DNA of 14,888 bases from Nitratifractor sp. (GCA_015490055.1 WFYP01000151.1:1-14888); one strand, 5' to 3'; shown: positions 1 to 7,122, counted from the stretch's first letter. Numbers and translations: made by a program. Notes: a model not told the origin generated them from the sequence alone.

Positions 1-260
1 AAGTTACGCACTATATACAATATTTAACAAATCAAAAAAGTGACAGATATGAAAGAACAAATTTTCTCTCCTAGCCGAAGCTAAGAGTGATAATTTTTCT
101 TTTATAGGTGTTGCTTTTTTGTTTTGCCCTATGGGTAGCACAAGAGGGCACTTACTGCAAATACTTTTTAACGCAAGTTAGCTTTGGCTAGCTTTTATTA
201 AAAACTATTCACAGTAAGCACCCTCTTGTGCTATTAAATGTTGTATATAGTGCGTAACTT
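1..260. mobile_element. Non-coding element with 20-bp perfect terminal inverted repeats (MITE-like)
   Basis: Bases 1-20 and 241-260 are exact reverse complements of each other (AAGTTACGCACTATATACAA against its complement). Two further inverted pairs lie inside: 71-84 with 178-191 (13 of 14 match) and 137-157 with 212-232 (19 of 21 match). These inner pairs are interleaved rather than nested, so the whole element cannot fold as one simple hairpin. No open reading frame of useful size is present. The structure fits a miniature inverted-repeat element mobilised in trans. The left repeat starts at the first base of the window, so the true left end and any target duplication cannot be seen. The right repeat ends on the last base of the neighbouring minus-strand stop codon. 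Confidence 0.6.
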
Positions 261-1186
261 CAGTTAAATAATATACTCTTTTTAATATAGTTTTTTTGTT
301 TAAGTTCTCTTGCACGTTCAAGAAGATATACTCTTGATTCCATACAATTTTTTGGGTTTTTTAAAAGTTTTTGAACTTCTTGTAAAAGAGTTGCAGGCAT
401 CATAAATATTTCAACACCATCCAAAAGAGCTTTAACATAACTACAAGTATATTTTTTTGGATTATGTTCAATTAAAATCTCATACATTTTAAGAACTTCT
501 CTAAAATATTTTTTACCCAAAGACCTACTCTTTGGACTTCGAGCATAGTATTTAGCAATATTTTCTAACCTATCTATAACTTTAGGCATATCTTCTATTT
601 TAGTAATATTATGTATGCTACTTGTTGAATGAGATAATTCATACTTTTTACTATGTTTACCCAAACTTAAAATACGATTAGAGCGTTGAACAAACTCTTT
701 ATACTCTAATAAAGTATCGGGAGTTTTATCATATTTTATAGCCTCTTTAAATGCTGTAGAAGCATCTTCAAACTCTTCTAATAGTTCATATATATAAGCT
801 TTATAAATATATATTTCATTTAACTCTTTTGCACTTAAATTAGTTGGTATTCGTTTTAAGTAATCTAATGCTTCATATGCACTATCATCAACTTTATCCT
901 TTAGTATATTATAAGCTCTTTTTATATATTTATTTGTGGAAGATAGAGCTTTTTGTTTGAGTCTTAAATAAGTGATTATTCTTGAAATATCTTTTTTAGC
1001 TAAAATATCATTTTTCTCTTCTAAATTTTTTTCTTGTCTTTTTATTTCTAAATCTAAAATATCAAGTGGAGACATTTGTAGATTATTGCTCTTTTCTGCT
1101 CTGCTTTTACTGCTGAAAAAATTTATAGAATTAATTCTAATAGATTCTAAAAACTTATCATAGTTTTTAAAAATATATCGCAGCAT
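260..1186 (-). CDS. Unrecognised helical protein with a TPR-like segment
   Basis: This encodes 308 residues that I cannot assign to a named family. The sequence is strongly helical, rich in lysine and glutamate, and lacks a signal peptide or membrane span. Residues about 121-154 (ELNEIYIYKAYIYELLEEFE and on) look like one tetratricopeptide helix pair, which suggests a protein-interaction scaffold. An unrelated lysine-rich helix run occupies residues 40-100. The ATG at 1186 is preceded by AAAAAGGTG at a good distance, which supports the start. The gene stands alone: the next gene upstream ends in the hairpin at 1316-1344. Its TGA stop uses the outermost base of the inverted-repeat element at 1-260, so the C-terminus may have been set by that insertion. 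It is a real gene, judging by length, start signal and codon use, but its function is unknown. Confidence 0.75.
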   Translation of the reverse strand: MLRYIFKNYDKFLESIRINSINFFSSKSRAEKSNNLQMSPLDILDLEIKRQEKNLEEKNDILAKKDISRIITYLRLKQKALSSTNKYIKRAYNILKDKVDDSAYEALDYLKRIPTNLSAKELNEIYIYKAYIYELLEEFEDASTAFKEAIKYDKTPDTLLEYKEFVQRSNRILSLGKHSKKYELSHSTSSIHNITKIEDMPKVIDRLENIAKYYARSPKSRSLGKKYFREVLKMYEILIEHNPKKYTCSYVKALLDGVEIFMMPATLLQEVQKLLKNPKNCMESRVYLLERARELKQKNYIKKSILFN

Positions 1187-1359
1187 AAGACACCTTTTTT
1201 ATTTATTTTTTAATAATAGTGCCATTTTACCGTACTTTTTGCAATTTTTTGCTGAAATTTTAATTGTAATAACAGATGTTATATATTATTTTATTTACTA
1301 TTCTTAATTATTTTAATGGTTACTTTTGCCTTAAAAGTAACCATATAACTATGCATTTG
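1187..1359. other. Intergenic gap, very AT-rich
   Basis: This stretch lies between two minus-strand genes. It contains long T-rich runs on the plus strand and the perfect hairpin annotated at 1316-1344. The promoter for the gene at 260-1186 must lie here, but several A/T-only hexamers could serve as a -10 and I cannot choose one. No small gene is apparent. Confidence 0.5.
1316..1344 (-). terminator. Perfect 12-bp hairpin after the membrane-protein operon
   Basis: ATGGTTACTTTT (1316-1327) pairs perfectly with AAAAGTAACCAT (1333-1344) around a 5-base loop. It sits 15 bases past the stop codon of the gene ending at 1360, where a terminator for the hemerythrin operon is expected. Read on the minus strand it is followed by TAAAATAATT rather than a clean T-run, so it may be a weak terminator or an mRNA 3'-end stabiliser. 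Confidence 0.45.
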
Positions 1360-2637
1360 TTATATTTTTGGCATATTAAATTCAAACCTTTTACCGGTAT
1401 TTAAAATATGAAAATATTTTTTAATAGCACTATATAACATGAAGAATAACATAAAAAAAGAGATAAAAAGAGAAATAGAGCCAATTTGCCAGAAAATAGT
1501 TATATAATTGGCTATAAGTAGAGATAAAAACGAAGCTGTAAAAAAGTATAGATTAACTCTTGCATACTTAGGGTGAGCAATTTCATGCATCATTGGAGCT
1601 TCGAAATAACCCTTTGCATTCAGGTGAAACCATACTAAAAATGGGACTATTTTATAACTCATAGCAAATACAATACTTAATGCGAAGTATGCAAATAGTG
1701 TAGCTATTAGAGTTGTTGGAATTGTTATAAATAGGTTTAGTGTATAGGCGATAGCAAAGAGTATATAAGAGCTCATTCCAAATGCCCAAAATAGGATTGT
1801 TGCATCTGTAACAGCACGCTTTTTTTGCTTTAGTTTAAGCAAAGTTAGCCCAGCGTGCAAGGCAACTAAAATTATAACAATATACTCAATAATATTTAGT
1901 AAAAAAGGTGCGAAGATAGCTGCTATTAAGTTTATAAAAAGCAAGCTAATAATAATTTGTGGAATATATTTAGCATATTTTTTATTGTATGGTGGTGTAA
2001 CATAAAACATCTCTATAACTTGAAAAGATACCGAGATTATAAGCAGGGCAATCCAGCCAAAAAGTCCAAAGCTAAAGTGTGCACTCTTTAGGGATAAGTA
2101 GTCTATATTTATATTAAATCCACCCCTTAAACTTAAAAGCAAAAGCCCCAAAATTGCAACAAAAACTAAAGAGATAAGGCTAAGTAGCATACCCCGAGAT
2201 GAGCTACTGTGCGAAATGGTTTTTAACTTTTTTATCATAACATATGCTGTTGTAAAGAGTGCATACGCTAGCGATAAAGCTGCAATTATGTAAAGTGTAG
2301 TGCTTGGGATAAAAAATGAAATTATTAGAAAAATTGTACCTAAAATAAGAGCATAATTGACTCTAAGTGCTAGAGTTTCGGGCTCTTTAATTGCCACACC
2401 ACATAGAACTGGCAACATTTGATAGAGTGCCCCAAACATAAATGATGCCATAACTCCAAGTGTTAAAGTATGCGTTAAAGCAAGTGCCTTAGCAGAAGAA
2501 AAGTTGCTAATACTCTCGCCATAAAAAAAGAGCATAACAGTAGCAACTATACCAAAAATTGAGCCAGTTAAAAAGAATCTTAAAACTACAACTATAGGAG
2601 GGGCTTGATCCATAGATAGACCACTATTTTCAAACAT
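1360..2637 (-). CDS. Multi-pass membrane protein, NnrS/heme-copper oxidase subunit I-like
   Basis: The 425-residue product has about 12 hydrophobic segments and short charged loops, so it is an integral inner-membrane protein. Conserved-looking histidines sit in or beside the membrane segments: H56 in HTLTLGVMASFMFGALYQ, H187 in AHFSFGLFGW, H261, and H338 in KIVPFLVWFHL. That pattern recalls NnrS and the oxidase subunit I fold, whose histidines bind heme. It is the last gene of a three-gene operon, with ATG at 2637 one base after the stop of the DUF2249 gene and a strong AAAGGAG just upstream. Pairing with hemerythrin and DUF2249 suggests a role in sensing or detoxifying oxygen or nitric oxide. 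The membrane topology is certain; the family link is a resemblance, and heme binding is inferred. Confidence 0.7.
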   Translation of the reverse strand: MFENSGLSMDQAPPIVVVLRFFLTGSIFGIVATVMLFFYGESISNFSSAKALALTHTLTLGVMASFMFGALYQMLPVLCGVAIKEPETLALRVNYALILGTIFLIISFFIPSTTLYIIAALSLAYALFTTAYVMIKKLKTISHSSSSRGMLLSLISLVFVAILGLLLLSLRGGFNINIDYLSLKSAHFSFGLFGWIALLIISVSFQVIEMFYVTPPYNKKYAKYIPQIIISLLFINLIAAIFAPFLLNIIEYIVIILVALHAGLTLLKLKQKKRAVTDATILFWAFGMSSYILFAIAYTLNLFITIPTTLIATLFAYFALSIVFAMSYKIVPFLVWFHLNAKGYFEAPMMHEIAHPKYARVNLYFFTASFLSLLIANYITIFWQIGSISLFISFFMLFFMLYSAIKKYFHILNTGKRFEFNMPKI

Positions 2638-2638
2638 A

Positions 2639-2890
2639 TTACTCCTTTATAAACTCTTCTAACTTTACATTTTGGTTTGGCGAAATTAAAATATGCCAAT
2701 TTTCATCTTCTGTTTGATGGCTTATAAAGTTTAAATTGTGCTCTCCAGCAAGAGCTAGTAAAGGTATGGGCTCTTTGCGATGAAGCATATAGAAGTAGCT
2801 ATTTTCATCTAAAAGTTTAAGAGCTTCTATTGCCCGCTCTAGTGGCTCTGGATGCTCTAACTCTCTTGCATCTAAAAAGTGCTTTATCAA
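2639..2890 (-). CDS. DUF2249 domain protein, TTG start
   Basis: This 83-residue soluble protein is a single DUF2249 domain. The family signature is clear: LDARELEHPEPLERAIEAL near the N-terminus (residues 6-24), then YFYMLHRKEPIPLL at about 32-45, and a tryptophan-containing C-terminal strand. The domain has a small TusA-like fold and often occurs next to hemerythrin domains and in denitrification or nitric-oxide gene clusters; its biochemical role is not settled. The start codon is TTG at 2890, whose bases overlap the upstream stop as TTGA, so translation is probably coupled to the hemerythrin gene. No in-frame ATG lies near enough to keep the domain intact, which supports this rare start. 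It may act as a partner of the hemerythrin or the membrane protein. Confidence 0.85.
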   Translation of the reverse strand: MIKHFLDARELEHPEPLERAIEALKLLDENSYFYMLHRKEPIPLLALAGEHNLNFISHQTEDENWHILISPNQNVKLEEFIKE

Positions 2891-3327
2891 AGTGCAACCT
2901 CTTTCATTTTTTCTATTAACTCAGTTTTGCCATCTGGCTGTAGCACTCTATCTGCCATAGCATAAAGCATCTGCTCCTCTTTCATATTGTGCTGTTGCAG
3001 AAGAATCATCATAGATTCTGCCAGTGAAAGATAAGCATCTTTATCTTCACTCTCTATAGCTTGAGCCATTTTACCCATTAAACCACGCACTTGCTCGTGC
3101 TCGTGTTTCATAACCATTGTTGGTCCTTCGCTAGAGCCTGTTATCTCTTCGAATTTAGGAAAAAACTCATCTTCCTCTTTTTTAAAGTGCAGTAGTGTCT
3201 CGTCTGCAAATTTTAAAAACTCATCTTTAGCTGTAGCAAAATCACCCTTTGCAGCTGCCGCTTCTGCTTTTGCAAAAAGATTATCACACTCTCTGTGGTC
3301 TGTTATTAAATATTGTGAAATTTCCAT
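2887..3327 (-). CDS. Hemerythrin-family (HHE) di-iron protein
   Basis: The 146-residue product is a four-helix hemerythrin domain. The ligand set of a non-heme di-iron site is visible: H11 in TDHRECD, H47 with E51 in LHFKKEEDEFFP, H75 and H77 in MKHEHEQVR, and H113 with E117/E118 in QQHNMKEEQMLY. Such proteins bind oxygen or nitric oxide reversibly, or protect and repair iron-sulfur centres. It is cytoplasmic, with no signal peptide. It leads the operon with the DUF2249 protein and the 12-segment membrane protein. ATG at 3327 is preceded by GGGAG. Upstream on the minus strand a TACAAT at 3375-3370 could be the -10 of its promoter, but the -35 (GCACAA) is poor. The mini-element copy A ends only about 95 bases upstream and could supply or disturb its control region. 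Confidence 0.92.
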   Translation of the reverse strand: MEISQYLITDHRECDNLFAKAEAAAAKGDFATAKDEFLKFADETLLHFKKEEDEFFPKFEEITGSSEGPTMVMKHEHEQVRGLMGKMAQAIESEDKDAYLSLAESMMILLQQHNMKEEQMLYAMADRVLQPDGKTELIEKMKEVAL

Positions 3328-3423
3328 TTTATTCTCCCTTTTTTATGAAGCTAAGAGCCTAGAGCTTATATTGTAGCTTCGCTATTTTTTACTTGTGCGG
3401 TGAGGGCACCATATTCTACTCAC

Positions 3424-3674
3424 TAATGCCATTAAATTAAGGATTCTATATCCATTTCTTGGCTCAAAGCTGAAAGCTTAAAGCCAGCTACTTCGTCACT
3501 CCCACGAAAGTGGGAGTCCACAATTTTAACTGCCTAAAAGTTGAAAAGTGCTTTTTCAGCAATTTAAACTATGGATTCCCGTTTTCACGGGAATGACATG
3601 GTGGCAAGCTTTTGGCTTTGTGCCTTAAGCTTGGTAAATTTTATGGAGTTAAAACTCTTAACTTAATGGCATTA
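3424..3674. mobile_element. Mini-element copy A with dRS3-like hairpins and inverted termini
   Basis: This 251-bp non-coding unit fills most of the 378-bp gap between the hemerythrin and FmdE-like genes. Its ends are inverted repeats: TAATGCCATTAAATTAAG at the left and the complement of TAATGCCATTAAGTTAAG at the right (one mismatch). In the middle are two short hairpins of the form ATTCCC-N8-GGGAAT, at 3498-3517 (as ACTCCC/GGGAGT) and 3575-3594, which together form a larger inverted pair (3495-3520 with 3572-3597). The ATTCCC-N8-GGGAAT shape is that of the dRS3 repeats known from Neisseria. Copy B at 6851-7105 is the same unit in the opposite orientation. It has no transposase, so any movement would be in trans. 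The remainder of the gap, 3328-3423, holds only the presumed hemerythrin promoter. Confidence 0.75.
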
Positions 3675-3708
3675 ACCCTACCCACTAAAAACTAACCCCT
3701 AGCCCCTA
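3671..3708 (-). repeat. 7-bp tandem array starting at the FmdE-like stop codon
   Basis: Reading the minus strand from the TAG stop (3708-3706), the next units are GGGCTAG, GGGTTAG, TTTTTAG, TGGGTAG and GGTTAAT. Four of the five end in TAG, each seven bases after the last. The array runs straight into the right end of mini-element copy A, sharing four bases with it. The same arrangement (stop, array, same end of the element) is seen after the phosphomannomutase gene. Confidence 0.8.
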
Positions 3709-4308
3709 AAAGCCTGCAATCTCTTCCCAAAGTTCAGGTTTTAGTAGCATATACTCAACTCTTGCTTGCCAAAGTTTGGCAAATTGTTCTGCCTCTTCTT
3801 TGCTAGCTTGTCCCATTAGTGTCTTTTGCATTAATGGTTGCATATTTGGATCACCCGGTACTATTGATGTATTAAGATTTAGTGTAATTGACTCATTGTT
3901 GTCAATTCTTGTAAACTTAACCATTCCATTAACATCGTTATTTTCGTAACTTAACAAATTTTTACGGTTAAATTTACCGCCAATTCCTGCAAAACCGCCA
4001 CTGTCGTTACTACCCAAAATAAAGCTTAAAACTGAGCCAATAACGCCAGTTACTTGGTGCTCTTTTGCCTCTTTAAACTCTATTTTAACTTGGCTTCTTT
4101 TTGGTATTTCGTTGCCATAAAGCTTATTTAGTGCAACTTTTGCCAATATATAACTGCCAGCTACAGTTGGGCATGAGTGCCCTGCTAGCTTTACGCAATC
4201 TATATAATCAATTTGAATTTCGCCACCTTTAGTAGCACCTAAAAAGGCTGCTAAATCATCTTGTAGTATAAAAGGCTCTACACTATCGTAAAATTTTGGA
4301 TACTCCAT
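3706..4308 (-). CDS. FmdE-like protein with GHxCP motif
   Basis: The 200-residue soluble protein carries YIDCVKLAGHSCPTVAGSYI (residues 35-54), with C38, H44 and C46. This matches the GHxCPxxxxG signature of the FmdE family, named after a gene linked to molybdenum or tungsten formylmethanofuran dehydrogenase; the Cys/His set likely binds a metal. A glycine-rich stretch (SNDSGGFAGIGGKFNR, 100-115) follows, and the C-terminal third is helical. This organism need not make methanofuran, because FmdE-like proteins are widespread in bacteria and mostly uncharacterised. ATG at 4308 has GGAAAAG about 5 bases upstream, and a well-formed promoter lies at 4345-4373. It is monocistronic and divergent from hemH. 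A 7-bp repeat array begins at its stop codon. The family link is moderate and the function is unknown. Confidence 0.7.
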   Translation of the reverse strand: MEYPKFYDSVEPFILQDDLAAFLGATKGGEIQIDYIDCVKLAGHSCPTVAGSYILAKVALNKLYGNEIPKRSQVKIEFKEAKEHQVTGVIGSVLSFILGSNDSGGFAGIGGKFNRKNLLSYENNDVNGMVKFTRIDNNESITLNLNTSIVPGDPNMQPLMQKTLMGQASKEEAEQFAKLWQARVEYMLLKPELWEEIAGF

Positions 4309-4344
4309 TTACTTTTCCTAGTTTTTAAGCAATTCTACCCAAAC

Positions 4345-4373
4345 GATATAGTAATTTCTATGATTTATGTCAA
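4345..4373 (-). promoter_or_regulatory. Sigma-70-type promoter for the FmdE-like gene
   Basis: On the minus strand a consensus -35 TTGACA (4373-4368) is followed by a 17-base spacer and TATATC (4350-4345), five of six matches to TATAAT. This predicts a start site close to 4338 and a short leader of about 30 bases before the ATG at 4308. The perfect -35 is notable in a genome where -35 boxes are usually poor. Confidence 0.6.
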
Positions 4374-4432
4374 AAACTTATAAATTATAGATAAATTTGA
4401 GTAATATATCATCAAAGATTATGGAGCAATAG

Positions 4433-5371
4433 ATGAAAAGGGCAGTTTTACTACTAAATATGGGCGGACCTAGCAGTATTAGCGAAGTCGAAATGTTTTT
4501 ACGAAATATGTTTGCCGATAAGTATATTTTGCAAACCAACTCGTTAATGCGTAAATTAATAGGTAATATAATAGTAGCTAAACGGTTAAACGAAGCCCAA
4601 GAGAACTACCGCCAAATTGGTGGAAAATCGCCACTACTAGATATTACAAACTCTCTAGCGAGTAAAATTAGCGAAAAATTGGGAGTGCCAGCTTATCCTG
4701 TAATGCGATATGTACCACCATTTGCAAAAGATGTTTTACCAAAGCTTAAAGAGCAAGGAGTCGAAGAGTTGCTACTATTTTCTATGTATCCACACTACTC
4801 AAGTACAACTACAAAATCTTCGATTGAAGATATAGAAGATGCATTAAAAGAGTTAAATTGGCAGCCAAAAATAAAAATAGTAGGTAGATACTATAACGAT
4901 TTAGAGTATATAAAAATACAAGCCAATTTAATAGAACAAGCCCTAAATGGCGAAAGTTCTGAAGATAAAAAGTTAATAATCTCAGCCCATGGCTTACCGC
5001 TAGATATAATAAAAAAAGGTGACCCTTACGAAAAAGAGATAACAGTAAATTTCGAGCTAATAAAAGCCGAATTAGCACACAGAGGCGTAAAATTTAAAGA
5101 GATAGAGTTAGCCTACCAATCCAAAGTAGGCAACGGCACTTGGCTAGAGCCAAACTTAAGCGATGTGCTGCGAAACCCTACAAATTTAAGCGTTCTAATC
5201 TTCCCAATAGCTTTTACGATAGACAACTCTGAGACAATTTTTGAGCTAGACATTGAACATAGAGAAATAGCGGAGAAGATAGGCTATGATTGGTATAAGG
5301 TAGCGAAGTGTCCGAATGATAGTGATGAGTTTAGAGAGTTTATTGTAAATAAAATAGAGAAGTTGAGCTAA
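4433..5371 (+). CDS. hemH: Ferrochelatase
   Basis: Ferrochelatase inserts ferrous iron into a porphyrin, the last step of heme synthesis. The 312-residue length is normal for the bacterial enzyme. The N-terminus LLLNMGGPSS, the YRQIGGKSPLL block (59-69) and MRYVPPF (91-97) are family hallmarks. The catalytic histidine is H186 in ISAHGLPL, and the acidic partner is E267 in the FTIDNSETIFELDIEH block. In many homologues the first part of that block reads SDH; here it is IDN, a minor divergence. YQSKVGNGTWLEP (228-240) matches the conserved substrate-side loop. ATG at 4433 has GGAG 7 bases upstream. The gene is followed 42 bases later by the phosphohexomutase gene on the same strand, so they may be co-transcribed although their functions differ. 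The heme would serve the respiratory cytochromes typical of this kind of organism. Confidence 0.95.
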   Translation: MKRAVLLLNMGGPSSISEVEMFLRNMFADKYILQTNSLMRKLIGNIIVAKRLNEAQENYRQIGGKSPLLDITNSLASKISEKLGVPAYPVMRYVPPFAKDVLPKLKEQGVEELLLFSMYPHYSSTTTKSSIEDIEDALKELNWQPKIKIVGRYYNDLEYIKIQANLIEQALNGESSEDKKLIISAHGLPLDIIKKGDPYEKEITVNFELIKAELAHRGVKFKEIELAYQSKVGNGTWLEPNLSDVLRNPTNLSVLIFPIAFTIDNSETIFELDIEHREIAEKIGYDWYKVAKCPNDSDEFREFIVNKIEKLS

Positions 5372-5413
5372 TTGTTGATATAATTACAGTAATTTTAATT
5401 TATAGGCAAGTTA

Positions 5414-6817
5414 ATGCAAAATATTTTTAGAGAATACGATATTCGTGGAATTTATGAAAAAGAGTTAAATGAGCAGAGTGTTAAGCTAATTGGCTACTTT
5501 TTAGGTAAAGAGTTTTTAAAAAATGGTGCAAAGAGTGTTGGCATTGGATTTGATGCAAGAGAGCATTCGCCAATTTTAAGAGACTATTTAATATCTGGAC
5601 TAAACTTTGCAGGGTGTGAAGTTTACGATATGGGCTTAGTGCCAACACCAGTAAACTATTTTGCCAATTATACTCCACAAAAGCCCCTAAATCCTAAATC
5701 CTCTATCCTAAATACTATCATAATTGATGCATCAATTATGATAACCGGTTCGCATAATCCAAAAGAGTATAATGGCTTTAAAATTACTCTTAATAAACTG
5801 CCATTTTTTGGTGAGCAAATCTATGCATTGGGGCGAGAGATAGAGAAAAATTTAGATATGCAAATTCCTACTAATACGCAAAAAGTAGAAATTGATACTA
5901 AAAATGACTATATAGAGTTTATGTTAAAAGAGTTTGCATCTCTAAAAGGGGTAGATAAAAAAATTATAGCAGATTGTGGAAATGGCGTTGCTGGTGTGGT
6001 TTTGCAAGATATATTTAGTGGTTTGGAGTTAGGTTATACATGGCTTTACTGCGAGCCAGATGGAACATTTCCAAATCACCATCCAGACCCCTCAGTAGAG
6101 GAGAATTTAGCAGATTTAAAAGAGGCTTTGCAAAGTAGTGGAGATTTGGGCTTTGCTTACGATGGTGATGCCGATAGAATAGCAGTTTTGACTAAAAAGT
6201 ATAACATTAAAGGTGATGAGTTAGCTCTAATTTTAAGCAAGGGTATAGAGAACCCAACAGTTATCGGCGAAGTTAAATGCTCGCAAGTAATGTACGATGA
6301 GTTAGAGCGTCGCGGAGCAAAAGCGATAATGTATAAAACTGGACACTCTAACTTAAAAGTAAAAATGAGAGAAACAAACGCTGATTTAGCATGCGAAGTT
6401 AGTGGGCATATCTTCTTTAAGCATAGATACTTTGGATATGACGATGCAATTTATGCAACGCTTAGGGTGCTAGAACTTGTAAAAGATGGTGTAGATTTAG
6501 ATAGAGAGATAGATGAATTGCCAAAACTTTTCTCTACCGATGAGCTAAAGGTTAAAACAACCGATAGACAAAAGTTTGAGCTTGTTAAAGAGATTGCAAA
6601 TATACTTAAAAACCCACCTGCCAGTTTCCCAGAAATTAAAGATATAATTACAATAGATGGACTTAGAATAAACTTTACAAACGGTTGGGCATTGGTTCGA
6701 GCAAGTAACACTACGCCAATACTTGTAACACGCTTTGAGGCTGATAATCAAGGCGATTTGGAGCTTTATCAAGATGAGGTGCAAAAGGTAATTGCTCTTG
6801 CGGTTGAGAGGATATAG
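5414..6817 (+). CDS. Phosphomannomutase/phosphoglucomutase
   Basis: This alpha-D-phosphohexomutase of 467 residues interconverts hexose 6- and 1-phosphates. It supplies glucose-1-phosphate to GalU and perhaps mannose-1-phosphate. The phosphoserine loop ITGSHNPKEYNGFK places catalytic S113. The metal loop is AYDGDADRI, the sugar loop is CEVSGHIFF, and the phosphate-binding loop RASNTTPILVTRFEA lies near the C-terminus. The family is AlgC/ManB-like; I cannot tell the preferred sugar. Between NYF (residues 81-83) and the ASIMITGSHNP strand there are about 22 residues where homologues have about 10. The extra segment (about K90-N100) is encoded by a 7-bp repeat array at 5684-5718 that is joined to a perfect 28-bp palindrome. 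The reading frame is intact. The TAG stop is itself the last triplet of a GATATAG unit that continues as an array downstream. Confidence 0.93.
   Translation: MQNIFREYDIRGIYEKELNEQSVKLIGYFLGKEFLKNGAKSVGIGFDAREHSPILRDYLISGLNFAGCEVYDMGLVPTPVNYFANYTPQKPLNPKSSILNTIIIDASIMITGSHNPKEYNGFKITLNKLPFFGEQIYALGREIEKNLDMQIPTNTQKVEIDTKNDYIEFMLKEFASLKGVDKKIIADCGNGVAGVVLQDIFSGLELGYTWLYCEPDGTFPNHHPDPSVEENLADLKEALQSSGDLGFAYDGDADRIAVLTKKYNIKGDELALILSKGIENPTVIGEVKCSQVMYDELERRGAKAIMYKTGHSNLKVKMRETNADLACEVSGHIFFKHRYFGYDDAIYATLRVLELVKDGVDLDREIDELPKLFSTDELKVKTTDRQKFELVKEIANILKNPPASFPEIKDIITIDGLRINFTNGWALVRASNTTPILVTRFEADNQGDLELYQDEVQKVIALAVERI
5684..5718 (+). repeat. 7-bp repeat array inside the phosphohexomutase gene
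   Basis: The units are CCCCTAA, ATCCTAA, ATCCTCT, ATCCTAA and ATACTAT. Translated in frame they give PLNPKSSILNT. The third unit departs from the pattern (TCT for TAA) exactly at the codon that would otherwise have been an in-frame TAA. The complementary strand carries the TTAGGAT form seen after stop codons elsewhere in the window. Confidence 0.8.
5716..5743. repeat. Perfect 28-bp palindrome within coding sequence
   Basis: The left half, TATCATAATTGATG (5716-5729), is the exact reverse complement of the right half (5730-5743). It overlaps the end of the 7-bp array and encodes the beta-strand IIIDASIMI just before the catalytic serine loop. Confidence 0.85.
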
Positions 6818-6845
6818 GATTTAGGATTTAGGATATAGGATATAG
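6811..6845 (+). repeat. 7-bp tandem array at the phosphohexomutase stop codon
   Basis: Five near-identical units, GATATAG, GATTTAG, GATTTAG, GATATAG and GATATAG, follow one another without gaps. The TAG of the first unit is the stop codon of the mutase, and every later unit repeats TAG seven bases on. A sixth, broken unit (GGGGCAT) leads directly into mini-element copy B. Confidence 0.9.
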
Positions 6846-6850
6846 GGGGC

Positions 6851-7105
6851 ATTGCCATTAAGTTAAGAGTTTTAACTCCATAAAATGCATAAAGCTTAAA
6901 GCACAAAGTCAAAAGCTTGCCACTGCGTCATTCCCACGAAAGTGGGAATCTACGGTTTAAATTGTCAAAAAAGTTAAATTGCAACTTGTAGACAGTAAAA
7001 ATTGTAGATTCCCGTTTTCACGGGAATGACGGCGGTGGTAGACTATCAATTTTATTTGACAATTAATGCCATTAAATGGTTATAGAATCCTTAACTTAAT
7101 GGCAA
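6851..7105. mobile_element. Mini-element copy B, inverted relative to copy A
   Basis: This 255-bp unit occupies most of the 305-bp gap between the mutase and the first four-helix-bundle gene. The left end (TGCCATTAAGTTAAGAGTTT and on) is the reverse complement of the right end of copy A, and its right end matches copy A's left end. The central hairpins are ATTCCC-N8-GGGAAT at 6930-6949 and 7008-7027, again forming a larger inverted pair (6927-6953 with 7004-7030). A second inverted pair, TGCCATTAA at 7067-7075 with TTAATGGCA at 7097-7105, makes a terminal hairpin directly before the next gene. It has no coding capacity. Confidence 0.75.
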
Positions 7106-7122
7106 TGAGGGGGGGGAGTGTA

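Noticed and set aside
4374..4432. A promoter for hemH
   Set aside because: Several A/T-rich hexamers could be a -10, but none has a supporting -35 or extended -10, so no choice can be defended.
4809..5078. Open frame on the minus strand inside hemH
   Set aside because: It is antisense to a clear ferrochelatase gene, has a leucine-rich low-complexity product and no start signal. The same applies to frames at 972-1163, 5481-5678, 6451-6711, 6545-6784, 8409-8591, 9662-9850 and 11865-12113.
5684..5743. A frameshift or pseudogene in the phosphohexomutase at the repeat insertion
   Set aside because: The frame is open on both sides and all catalytic loops are intact, so it reads as an in-frame insertion.
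7066..7122. An upstream ATG that would extend the four-helix-bundle protein by 19 residues
   Set aside because: The extension lies in the terminal hairpin of mini-element copy B, has no ribosome-binding site, and its residues do not fit the family; GTG at 7123 follows GGGGGGAG.
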